Assembly (NCBI RefSeq): GCF_000284035.1
Contig: NC_016887.1
Coordinates: 5,580,001-5,644,000, forward strand
DNA from: Nocardia cyriacigeorgica GUH-2
GTDB taxonomy: Bacteria > Actinomycetota > Actinomycetes > Mycobacteriales > Mycobacteriaceae
DNA length: 64,000 nucleotides
Direction of reading: 5' to 3'
Made by a program: the position numbers and the translations under genes
Notes under the pieces: model-generated
What the model was told of the DNA's origin: nothing
Seen by the model: the letters and a program-made list of their open reading frames with translations, nothing else
The model's database searches: none
Shown: piece after piece, positions 43,457-51,303 of the stretch
How the letters are laid out: every line of letters begins with the position of its first letter
Position numbering within the stretch: the first letter of the stretch is position 1

Positions 43457-44605
43457 ATGGACGGCGACTGGCACGATTCGCGCGATAACCAGCGGGACGA
43501 CCGCCCCCGTCGACGGGGTGGCGCCGGCCGGTTGGGCGCGGCCGTCGTCGCCACCATCCTGGCCGTGGCGGCCTTCCTCGGTTATCGCGGTGAGCTGCCC
43601 GGTTGGCCGACGCTGGAGCGCGTGCCCGCCGCCGCACCGGCCGTGGTCGCCCCGCGGCCGCCGCTGGACCCGGTGGCGGTGGCGGCCGGCCTCGAACCGG
43701 TGCTGGTGAACATCAACGTCTCGACCAAGCCGTTCGGCGTGGGTGCCGCCGGCTCGGGCATCGTGCTGACCGCCGACGGCCAGGTGCTCACCAGCCATCA
43801 CGTGGTCAAGGGCGCGGAGTCGGTGAAGGTCACCCGGGTTTCCGACGGCCTGGTCTACGACGCGCAGGTGCTCGGCTACGACTCCAGCACCGATATCGCG
43901 CTGCTCGGTCTGGTCGGCGCGACCGGCCTGACCACGGCCCGGCTCGGCAGTTCCTCGGGTTTGCGACTGCGCGATGAGGTCATGGCGATCGGCAATGCCG
44001 GCGGCACCGGCGAGCCGACCGCGGTGGCCGGGCGCATCTCCGATCTGGACAGCACCATCCTGGCGTTGAATTCGGCGGACCTGTCCCGCAAGGCGCTCAC
44101 CGGGATGGTCGAGATCAGCGCGGCGGTGAGTTCGGGCCAATCCGGTGGCGCGCTGGCCGATCACGCGGGCGCGGTGGTCGGGGTGATCGCGGCGGCCTCC
44201 GGGGATCAGGAGGACGAGGATCCGGGCATGAAGGCGCAACGCCCGCCTGTCGGGTACGCGGTGCCGATCGATACCGCGATGCGGGTGGTGCGCCAGATCC
44301 GTTCGGGGACGCCGACCGAGACCGTGCACGTCGGCCCGACCGCCACCCTAGGAGTGCTGATCTCCGATGCACGGCCCAGTGGCGCCCGCGTCGACGTCGC
44401 CATCTACGGACTGCCCGCACATAACGCCGGCCTGGCCGACGGCGAGGTCATCACCTCGATCGACGGGAAAATCGTCACCAGCGCTCGCGCCCTGCGCGCC
44501 GCGATCAACAAACACAAACCGAACGACATCGTCGAGCTGGGCGTGAGCGGCCCGGGTGGACAACGCACCGTCCGCGTCGTCCTCGCGCCCGGGACGCCCA
44601 ACTAG
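43457..44605 (+). CDS. S1C trypsin-like serine protease with PDZ domain
   Basis: 382 aa. One N-terminal transmembrane anchor (GAAVVATILAVAAFLGY, about 28-46), then a periplasmic HtrA-like protease: His in TSHHVVKGAE, Asp in SSTDIALLGL, Ser in SSGQSGGALA, and a C-terminal PDZ domain (about 290-380; GLPAHNAGLADGEVITSIDG). Envelope protein quality control. It converges with the VKOR/DsbA disulfide genes, 3 bp apart at their ends, in keeping with an extracytoplasmic folding neighbourhood. Confidence 0.9.
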   Translation: MDGDWHDSRDNQRDDRPRRRGGAGRLGAAVVATILAVAAFLGYRGELPGWPTLERVPAAAPAVVAPRPPLDPVAVAAGLEPVLVNINVSTKPFGVGAAGSGIVLTADGQVLTSHHVVKGAESVKVTRVSDGLVYDAQVLGYDSSTDIALLGLVGATGLTTARLGSSSGLRLRDEVMAIGNAGGTGEPTAVAGRISDLDSTILALNSADLSRKALTGMVEISAAVSSGQSGGALADHAGAVVGVIAAASGDQEDEDPGMKAQRPPVGYAVPIDTAMRVVRQIRSGTPTETVHVGPTATLGVLISDARPSGARVDVAIYGLPAHNAGLADGEVITSIDGKIVTSARALRAAINKHKPNDIVELGVSGPGGQRTVRVVLAPGTPN

Positions 44606-44608
44606 TCC

Positions 44609-45175
44609 TCAGACCAGCGACAGCCAGTAGTCCTGGAACCGCAGGAAGATCAGCAGCAGCACCACGGCGTAGAACAGCGCGACGAACGTCCACCGCCATT
44701 CCGCGACCACCCGCATCGGCCCGCGCGAACCGCCCCAGAGCGTCTGGGTGACGATGGCCAGCAACGGCGTGATGATGGCCCACACGACCATGCAGTACGG
44801 GCACAGCGCGCCGATCCGGTACAGGCTCTGGAAGATCAGCCAGCAGATGAACACCGTGCCCGCGACCGTGCCCAGCCACAGCCCGATCCAGATCCAGCGC
44901 GGCAGCGCCACACCGGCCACCGCGAGCACGGCCAGGGTGACGACCACCGCGAACCCGGCGACACCGATGATCGGGTTGGGGAACCCGAACAGCGCCGCTT
45001 GGTCGGTGGTCATCACCGAACCGCAGGACAGGATCGGGTTGAGGCTGCACGAGGGTTGGTAGGCGGGGTCGACGAACAGTTTGAACCGTTCGACGGTGAG
45101 CGTGAACGACGCGATCCAGCCGGCCAGACCACCGATCAGCAGTACCCAGGCGGATCTGGGGGCGGCCGCGATCAC
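44609..45175 (-). CDS. Vitamin K epoxide reductase family protein
   Basis: 188 aa, four or five transmembrane helices. The exported loop has the Cys pair CSLNPILSC and the active CPYC motif (ALCPYCMVVWAI) at about residues 125-132. VKOR reoxidises DsbA-like proteins by passing electrons to menaquinone. GTG start overlaps the DsbA gene's stop (GTGA), so the oxidase and its partner are made together, the standard actinobacterial arrangement. Confidence 0.92.
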   Translation of the reverse strand: MIAAAPRSAWVLLIGGLAGWIASFTLTVERFKLFVDPAYQPSCSLNPILSCGSVMTTDQAALFGFPNPIIGVAGFAVVVTLAVLAVAGVALPRWIWIGLWLGTVAGTVFICWLIFQSLYRIGALCPYCMVVWAIITPLLAIVTQTLWGGSRGPMRVVAEWRWTFVALFYAVVLLLIFLRFQDYWLSLV

Positions 45176-45963
45176 TGCCCTGCGGCCTGCGCGATCACCG
45201 GCGCCAGCCCACCGGGGGTGAACAGCGCTTCGCGGGTCTGGACCTGCTCACCGTTGACGAAGACGGTCGGCGTGCCCTTGATGCCCTCGTCCAGCAGCTT
45301 CTTCGACTTGGCCTTGACGAACTTGTCGTAGGTGCGGTCGGTGATGCACTGGGCGACGCTCGGATCGGTGTAGCCGACCGACTTGGCGATCTCGATCAGC
45401 TGATCGTCGGACAGGCCGTTGCCGCCCTCCGGCGGCTGCTGCGCGAACATGGCCTGCAACCAGGCCTGGAACTTGTCGACGCCGGTATCGGTGACGCAGT
45501 AGGCGGCGTTGGCGCCGCGCGAGGAGAAGTCGGTGGTCGACATCTCGTCGAGGAACGAGGCGATGTTGTATTCGACCTTCACAGTGCCGTTGGCGACGCC
45601 GTCGGCGAGCACCTGACCGTTGGCTTCCTCGAACAACTTGCAGATCGGGCATTGCAGGTCGGCGACGACGCGCACGGTGACCTTGGCATCCGGATTGCCG
45701 ACGACGATGGCGCCGGTGGATGCCACCGGATCCGGGGCCTCGGCGGCCGGCGTGGCGCCCGCGCTGGTGGGGCTACCCGCGATCACGCTGGGGATCGGGC
45801 CCAGGTCCTCGGAGTCGGAACCGCGCAGGGCGATCCCGATGCCGATGGCGGCGACGAGACCGACGAGCACCGCCGCGACACCCACCTGGATCGCGATCTT
45901 GCGGTTGCGGTCGGCACGCTCGGCCGCCGCCAGCGGATTGTTCCGACCGGGTTTATTGCTCAC
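45172..45963 (-). CDS. DsbA-like membrane-anchored thiol oxidoreductase
   Basis: 263 aa. Cytosolic basic N-terminus, transmembrane helix (IAIQVGVAAVLVGLVAAIGIGIAL, about 25-48), then a thioredoxin-fold domain with active site CPIC (DLQCPICKLFEEANG, about residue 112) and cis-Pro loop KGTPTVFVNGE. Introduces disulfides into exported proteins. Coupled to the downstream VKOR. Confidence 0.92.
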   Translation of the reverse strand: MSNKPGRNNPLAAAERADRNRKIAIQVGVAAVLVGLVAAIGIGIALRGSDSEDLGPIPSVIAGSPTSAGATPAAEAPDPVASTGAIVVGNPDAKVTVRVVADLQCPICKLFEEANGQVLADGVANGTVKVEYNIASFLDEMSTTDFSSRGANAAYCVTDTGVDKFQAWLQAMFAQQPPEGGNGLSDDQLIEIAKSVGYTDPSVAQCITDRTYDKFVKAKSKKLLDEGIKGTPTVFVNGEQVQTREALFTPGGLAPVIAQAAGQ

Positions 45964-46118
45964 CGTGCGTTCACCACGCCTTTCGCTCGCTTTCGCGTTG
46001 CCTGCTGCCCTGATGGTAGAGCCGGATGCGGTGTTCCGGCGTCAGCGGGCACGCGCACATCATGGTCGGTGAACCTGAGAGTTTCCGAAATACGCGGCGT
46101 GTTCTCGGGCGGAGCCGG

Positions 46119-46700
46119 TCAGCGCGGGGTGAGCCCGGCCATCAGCAGGTCGACGGCGGTCTCGGGAAGATCGTCGGGGATATCGCCGTCGAGCTGGGTG
46201 ATGTACATGTGCACCAGCCCGCCGAGGGTGAGCATGGTGAGGCGCGGATCCACCGTGGCGGCGATCTCACCGCGCTCGATTCCGCGCCGGACGATGTCCT
46301 GCGAGGCCGCCAGTCGCACGGTCCAGAAATCGCGCCGGACCGCGGCGGCCTCGGCGTCGGTGTCGGTGATCGCGGTGGAGCGGATCAGGGCCGCACCGGA
46401 CGGGCTGCGGGCGAAGCGCACCAGCATCGTCATGAATTCGATCAGGTCGGTGCGCACCGAGCCGGTGTCCGGAATCGGGATCTGGGTTTCCATGCGGGAC
46501 AGCAGCGCGTCCAGCAGCAGCCGGGGCAGGGTTTTCCAGCGCCGATAGACCGAGGTTTCGTGCACGCCGGCGGCGGCGGCGATATCGGCGACGCGCACGT
46601 CGTCGATGCCCACGGTTTCGATGCGCGCGAGTGTCGCATCGAGGACAGCGCGGCGCAGTCGGGCGCCGCGCAGCTGGGGTGTGTGGTTCGCGTCGGCCAT
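46119..46700 (-). CDS. aqdR: TetR repressor of the adjacent quinolone-degradation operon (AqdR-like)
   Basis: 193 aa. TetR helix-turn-helix VRVADIAAAAGVHETSVYRRWKTLPRLL at about residues 35-65, ligand domain after it. It is divergent from the esterase-monooxygenase-dioxygenase operon; the 95-bp gap holds two CGCAAG...CTTGCG palindromes, one 13 bp before its own start and one 20 bp before the operon. In Rhodococcus and Mycobacteroides abscessus a TetR protein (AqdR) represses aqdABC and is released by alkylquinolones; the same layout supports that role here. Confidence 0.8.
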   Translation of the reverse strand: MADANHTPQLRGARLRRAVLDATLARIETVGIDDVRVADIAAAAGVHETSVYRRWKTLPRLLLDALLSRMETQIPIPDTGSVRTDLIEFMTMLVRFARSPSGAALIRSTAITDTDAEAAAVRRDFWTVRLAASQDIVRRGIERGEIAATVDPRLTMLTLGGLVHMYITQLDGDIPDDLPETAVDLLMAGLTPR

Positions 46701-46712
46701 GTCTTCGATTAT

Positions 46713-46728
46713 CGCAAGTGGTCTTGCG
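46713..46728. promoter_or_regulatory. Operator 1 of the aqd divergent promoter
   Basis: CGCAAGTGGTCTTGCG, 6-bp perfect outer arms CGCAAG/CTTGCG, 13 bp upstream of the TetR start. Near-identical to operator 2, 48 bp away. Confidence 0.75.
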
Positions 46729-46760
46729 TTATTGCTCGGAGGGGCCTAGCGTGGCGATAA

Positions 46761-46776
46761 CGCAAGTCGACTTGCG
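46761..46776. promoter_or_regulatory. Operator 2 of the aqd divergent promoter
   Basis: CGCAAGTCGACTTGCG, a perfect 16-bp palindrome, 20 bp upstream of the esterase start and overlapping its likely promoter. Confidence 0.8.
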
Positions 46777-46795
46777 ATACGCGGTAGGAGACGAG

Positions 46796-48079
46796 ATGAA
46801 CGACAGCGACGTCGTGGTGTTCCGTGGCATCCCGTTCGCCACGGCGGCTCGATTCGGCAGGCCGGAGCGGATCGCCTACGAGGGGCCGCATCAGCACCGG
46901 TCGCCGGTGAGCGCACCGCAGCTACCGGGCCGGCTCGAACCGGTGATGGGAGCGCCCGCTCGGTTGCCGCAATCGGAGGACTGCCTGGAGTTGACCGTCA
47001 CCGCGCCAGCGGATCGGGAACCGGGCGGGCGGCCGGTGATGGTGTGGATTCACGGCGGGGCGTATCTCGCCGGTGGCGGGGCCTGGAATCTGTACGACGC
47101 GAGCGAATTGGTGCGCGAGACCGGCATCGTGGTCGTGTCGATCAACTACCGGCTGGGCGTGCTGGGCTATCTGCGGATGCCGGGCGTGGCGCCGGGCAAC
47201 CTCGGGCTGCTCGATCAGATCGCCGCGCTGGAGTGGGTGCGCGACCATATCGCCGAATTCGGCGGTGATCCGGAGCGGGTCACGGTGGCGGGGCAATCGG
47301 CGGGCGCGCATTCGATTGTCGCGATGCTCGGTATCGAATCTACGCGTGGGCTGTTCCGGAGTGCGATCGTGCAGAGTTCGCCGTTCGGGATCGGGTTCCA
47401 GACTGCGGCGAAGGCCCAGCGCGCGGCACAGGCGTTTCTCACCGCGCTCGGCGGCGACCCGCAGGATGCCCCGTTGACGCAGGTACTGGCCGCCCAGGCC
47501 GCGGCCGCGAAGAAGCTCGCCGGCCCGGGTGGACTCAACTCCGCGCCGCCGTTCCTGCCGATCGCGGGGGTGGATCCGCTGCCGGACCATGACCGATGGC
47601 ATCGTGAAGTCCTCGACCGTGCTCCCGGATTCCACCTGGTGATCAGCGCGACCGCCGAGGAGATGCGGGCGTTCTACGACGGTCCGCATCCGGTGTTCTC
47701 CCGGATCCGCTCGGTGCCGATCGCCGGCCCGCGGGTGGTATCCGCAGTGCAGAACCTGGTCGGGCGCAAGGCTTTCGAAGACGGCACCACCGCCTTCGCC
47801 GATCTGCTCGCCGCGCACGGCGCCGACGTCTACCGCTACCGCGTGCACGCCCTGCATCCGGACAATCCGTTCGGCGCCTGCCACTGCCTCGAACTGCCGT
47901 TGTTGTTCGGCGACGATTCCGCCTGGCACGACTCGGCCATGCTGCGCCCGCTCACGCCCGCCGAGGTGCGGGAGCTGGGAGCGCCGCTGCGTAAACAGTG
48001 GGGCGCATTCGTGCACATCGGAGATCCCGGATGGGACCCGTATGCGGCCAGTTCTCCTGTCATCCAGCACATTCCGTGA
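46796..48079 (+). CDS. aqdA: Type-B carboxylesterase-like protein, AqdA-like
   Basis: 427 aa from ATG at 46796 with GGTAGGAG upstream. Carboxylesterase fold: oxyanion HGGAYLAGG, nucleophile GQSAGAHS near residue 185, acidic residue near ISATAEEM, and His in GACHCLELPLLFGD. First gene of an operon with an FAD monooxygenase and a HOD-type dioxygenase, matching aqdA of the alkylquinolone-degrading aqdABC operons. The exact step of AqdA is unsettled; it may hydrolyse a pathway product such as an N-acylanthranilate. That is inference. Confidence 0.78.
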   Translation: MNDSDVVVFRGIPFATAARFGRPERIAYEGPHQHRSPVSAPQLPGRLEPVMGAPARLPQSEDCLELTVTAPADREPGGRPVMVWIHGGAYLAGGGAWNLYDASELVRETGIVVVSINYRLGVLGYLRMPGVAPGNLGLLDQIAALEWVRDHIAEFGGDPERVTVAGQSAGAHSIVAMLGIESTRGLFRSAIVQSSPFGIGFQTAAKAQRAAQAFLTALGGDPQDAPLTQVLAAQAAAAKKLAGPGGLNSAPPFLPIAGVDPLPDHDRWHREVLDRAPGFHLVISATAEEMRAFYDGPHPVFSRIRSVPIAGPRVVSAVQNLVGRKAFEDGTTAFADLLAAHGADVYRYRVHALHPDNPFGACHCLELPLLFGDDSAWHDSAMLRPLTPAEVRELGAPLRKQWGAFVHIGDPGWDPYAASSPVIQHIP

Positions 48080-48114
48080 AGCACACCCACTTCCCGCAGA
48101 GAGGACCGCATGCG

Positions 48115-49260
48115 ATGGCTGACCGGCATGCCGAAGTAATCGGTGGTGGCATCGGCGGGCTGACCGCCGCGACCGCCCTCGCCCAGCAGGGTTGGTCCGT
48201 GCGGTTGCACGAACGTCAGTCCGCGATCCGAGCCATCGGCGCCGGAATCTATGTGTGGGACAACGGCCTGTCCGCTCTGGAGGAGATCGGCGCGTTCGCC
48301 GACGCGACCCGCGGCGCGCATATCGGTCCCGCCATCGAGGCGCGTTCGCGCAACGGTCGCACGCTCTACCGGATCGATATCAACGCCGACGACGGGCCGC
48401 GCTGCTACACACTGCTGCGGGACCGGTTGATCGAGGCACTGGTGCAGGCGGCTACCCGCGCCGGGGTGGACCTCGTCACCGATTCCGCGGTCGTGGCCGC
48501 CGATCCGGGCGGGCGGGTGGAATTCAAGGACGGCCGCACGACCAGCGCCGATCTGATCGTCGTCGCCAATGGTGTGCATTCGCGGCTGCGGGATCGGCTC
48601 GGTCTCACCGCTCGACGCATCCAAATGCGTGAGGGTGCGGCCCGGCTGATGGTGCCCGCCTCGGCCGACTACCTGCCGGCCGCCGACAGCGTCAAACATC
48701 TCGAGCATTTCCAGGGCCGGCGCAGGCTGCTCTACACGCCGTGCACGCCCGAGCACGTCTACCTGGCGTTGGTCGCCGATTCCGACGACGCCGCTACCCG
48801 CGGTGACCATCTCGACGTCGACTCCTGGGTGCGCAGCTTCCCCTATCTGGAAACGTTGCTCCGCACCACACCCGACATTCAGATCCGCTGGGACAACTTC
48901 GAATTCATCCGCCTGAAGGCATGGTCGCGCGGCAAGGTGGCCCTCCTCGGCGATGCCGCGCACGCGCAGCCGCCCTATCTGGGCCAGGGTGGCGGTACGG
49001 CCATGATCAACGCGGTCTCGCTGGCCGCGACCGTCAGCGCGGGCCTGCCGCTGCCCGAGGCGCTGGCGCGCTGGGAGCGCGAGCAGCGGCCCGGCATCGA
49101 ACGCACGCAGAAGACCTCGTATCGGATGCGTCTGCTCAACAGCCTGCCCGACGGCGTCCGCGATCCGCTGTTGATGGTGGCAGGCCGGTTGCCCGGTCTC
49201 ACCGATTCACAACTGGCCGCGACGCGCCTGCGGGCCACCACCGGCGATCAGGCCGCCTGA
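48115..49260 (+). CDS. aqdB: FAD-dependent monooxygenase, AqdB-like (PqsH family)
   Basis: 381 aa from ATG at 48115; AGAGAGGA lies 9-10 nt upstream. Class A flavin hydroxylase: FAD motif VIGGGIGGLTAATALAQQG, the DG-type segment, and LLGDAAHAQPPYLGQGGG near residue 280. In aqd pathways this enzyme 3-hydroxylates 2-alkyl-4-quinolones (HHQ to PQS), the same reaction as PqsH of Pseudomonas and of equal length. Starts 35 bp after aqdA. Confidence 0.82.
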   Translation: MADRHAEVIGGGIGGLTAATALAQQGWSVRLHERQSAIRAIGAGIYVWDNGLSALEEIGAFADATRGAHIGPAIEARSRNGRTLYRIDINADDGPRCYTLLRDRLIEALVQAATRAGVDLVTDSAVVAADPGGRVEFKDGRTTSADLIVVANGVHSRLRDRLGLTARRIQMREGAARLMVPASADYLPAADSVKHLEHFQGRRRLLYTPCTPEHVYLALVADSDDAATRGDHLDVDSWVRSFPYLETLLRTTPDIQIRWDNFEFIRLKAWSRGKVALLGDAAHAQPPYLGQGGGTAMINAVSLAATVSAGLPLPEALARWEREQRPGIERTQKTSYRMRLLNSLPDGVRDPLLMVAGRLPGLTDSQLAATRLRATTGDQAA

Positions 49261-49313
49261 CCGGGCGAAATGTCCGTGTCCGCAATGCCGCGGCTCGGGA
49301 AAGGGAGAAGAAC

Positions 49314-50129
49314 ATGATCACCACGATGAAGATCAACGGCGTCGAGATCGCCTTCGACGACCAGGGCTACGCACCCGATACACCGGCGGTCGTGCTGCTC
49401 AACGGCTGGGCCCACGACCTGCGCGCGTGGAATCCGCTACTGCCGTATCTGCGGGACAAGCATCGCGTCATCCGGGTGTGCTGGCGCGGCCACGGCCCCG
49501 ACCGCTCGCCCGTCGGCGATTTCGGTGTGGCCGAACAGGTTTCCGACACCATCGGGTTACTCGATGCGCTCGAGGTCGAATCGTTCGTGCCCCTGTCGCA
49601 CGCGCACGGTGGCTGGGTGGGCCTGGACATGGCCGACCAGCTCGGCGTCGAGCGAGTGCCCGCGGTCCTGCTGCTCGACCTCATCATGACCCCGCCACCC
49701 CCGGAATTCGCCGCGGGTGTCGCCGCGTTGCAGAACCCGGCTACCTGGAAGGCCGCGCGCGACGAGCTGCTGCGTTCCTGGCTGGACGGGAGCACCAACG
49801 AAACGGTGCTCAACCACGTCCGCTTCGAGGCGGGCGGGCACGGGTACGACATGTGGGCGCGGTCCGGGCGCGAGGTGGAAAAGGCTTATCGGACATGGGG
49901 TTCGCCGATGGGGCGGATGGAGAAGATGAGTGCACCGCGCCCTATTCGGCACGTGTTCTCACATCCGAAAGCGCCCGAATACGACGCCCTGCACGCCGAA
50001 TTCGCCGCCAGGAATCCCTGGTTCAGCTACACCCGGCTCGGCGGGGAAACCCACTTCCCGGGTTTGGAACTGCCCGAGCACGTAGCAGGCGAGTTGTTCG
50101 ACCTGCTCGGATCGACCGTTCGCAGCTGA
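49314..50129 (+). CDS. aqdC: Cofactor-free 3-hydroxy-4-quinolone 2,4-dioxygenase, AqdC/HOD-like
   Basis: 271 aa from ATG at 49314 with AAGGGAGAAG upstream. Alpha/beta-hydrolase fold without metal or flavin. Diagnostic HOD/QDO residues are present: GWAHDLRAW (Trp and His), LSHAHGGWVGLDM (Ser and substrate-binding His), acid in LLLDLIM, and catalytic His in GGETHFPG, with PIRHVFSHP and NPWFSYTRLGG as in Arthrobacter HOD. It opens the ring of 3-hydroxy-quinolones (PQS class) with O2, releasing CO and an N-acylanthranilate, and so quenches the Pseudomonas signal. Followed by a hairpin terminator. Confidence 0.88.
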   Translation: MITTMKINGVEIAFDDQGYAPDTPAVVLLNGWAHDLRAWNPLLPYLRDKHRVIRVCWRGHGPDRSPVGDFGVAEQVSDTIGLLDALEVESFVPLSHAHGGWVGLDMADQLGVERVPAVLLLDLIMTPPPPEFAAGVAALQNPATWKAARDELLRSWLDGSTNETVLNHVRFEAGGHGYDMWARSGREVEKAYRTWGSPMGRMEKMSAPRPIRHVFSHPKAPEYDALHAEFAARNPWFSYTRLGGETHFPGLELPEHVAGELFDLLGSTVRS

Positions 50130-50139
50130 GAACGCCCAT

Positions 50140-50169
50140 GATCGGCCGATGCACATGCACCGGCCGATC
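50140..50169. terminator. Terminator after aqdC
   Basis: Perfect 9-bp arms GATCGGCCG and CGGCCGATC with a 12-nt loop; lies in the convergent gap to the alcohol dehydrogenase gene. Confidence 0.75.
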
Positions 50170-50182
50170 CGGATCCGAGTCA

Positions 50183-51235
50183 TCACATGGTTGCCACGTC
50201 GATCACGAAGCGATACCGCACGTCGCTGGCGACCACACGGTCGTAGGCGCCGTCGAGTTCGTCGGCGGCGATCACCTCGATCTCGGCGCCGATGCCGTGT
50301 TCGGCGCAGAAGTTGAGCATCTCCTGGGTCTGGGCGATGCCGCCGATCATCGAACCCGACAGCGAGCGGCGGTAGCCGGCCAGCGTCATCGGGCGCACCG
50401 ACAGCGGCTGTTCGGGCAGGCCGAGGATGACCAGGGTGCCGTCGAGGGCGAGTAGCTTCATGTACTGGTCGATCGGCAGATCGGCCGAGACGGTGTTGAT
50501 GATCAGGTCGAATTTCCCGCGCAGCTCGCGGAAGGTCTGCTTGTCGCTGGTGGCGTAGTAGTGGTGGGCGCCGAAGCGTTTGCCGTCGTCCTGCTTGCTC
50601 AGCGAATGGCTGAGCACGGTGACCTCGGCGCCGAGGGCCGCGGCGATCTTCACCCCGACGTGGCCGAGGCCGCCCATGCCGATGATGGCGACCTTCTTGC
50701 CCGGCCCGGCCTGCCAGTGCCGCAGCGGGGAGAACAGGGTGATTCCCGCGCACAGCAGCGGCGCGGCGACGTCCAGCTCGAGGCCGTCGGGGATGGCGAG
50801 TACGAAGTTCTCGGTCACCACGACCTGGGTGGAGTAGCCGCCCATGGTGTAGCCGCCGGGCTGCACCGTCTCCGGGACCGGCGTGTTGTAGGTCATAGTG
50901 GACCCGCCGGTGCAGTACTGCTCCTCACCGGCCAGGCACGCCCGGCAGACGCCACAGGAATCGACCATGCAGCCCACGCCCACCCGGTCACCGACCTTGT
51001 GCCTGGTCACCGCGGAACCGACCGCCGCGACGATGCCCGCGATCTCGTGCCCCGGCACGCACGGGTAATTCGCCCCACCCCATTCGTTGCGGGCGGTGTG
51101 GATGTCGGAATGGCAGATGCCCGCGTACTTGATGTCGATCAGCACATCGTGTGGCCCCAGCTCACGACGCTCGATGGCGACCTTCTCGAACGGCGCGTCC
51201 GGTCCGGCCATTGCGTAGGCGGTAGCTGTACTCAT
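50183..51235 (-). CDS. Zinc-dependent NAD(P) alcohol dehydrogenase (AdhC-like)
   Basis: 350 aa. Catalytic zinc motif GICHSDIHTARNEWGGANYPCVPGHEI, structural zinc four-Cys cluster in CMVDSCGVCRACLAGEEQYC, and coenzyme motif IIGMGGLGHVGVKIAAALG. Cinnamyl/YahK-type alcohol dehydrogenases act on aromatic and aliphatic aldehydes; M. tuberculosis AdhC is the likely counterpart. It is on the opposite strand to aqdC, so no pathway link is assumed. Confidence 0.93.
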   Translation of the reverse strand: MSTATAYAMAGPDAPFEKVAIERRELGPHDVLIDIKYAGICHSDIHTARNEWGGANYPCVPGHEIAGIVAAVGSAVTRHKVGDRVGVGCMVDSCGVCRACLAGEEQYCTGGSTMTYNTPVPETVQPGGYTMGGYSTQVVVTENFVLAIPDGLELDVAAPLLCAGITLFSPLRHWQAGPGKKVAIIGMGGLGHVGVKIAAALGAEVTVLSHSLSKQDDGKRFGAHHYYATSDKQTFRELRGKFDLIINTVSADLPIDQYMKLLALDGTLVILGLPEQPLSVRPMTLAGYRRSLSGSMIGGIAQTQEMLNFCAEHGIGAEIEVIAADELDGAYDRVVASDVRYRFVIDVATM

Positions 51236-51303
51236 GCGTTCATGCCTACCGCCGCATGCGGGTGTTTGCCAACTGCCCGCGGGATGGGGCGGCGTGGCCG
51301 GGC

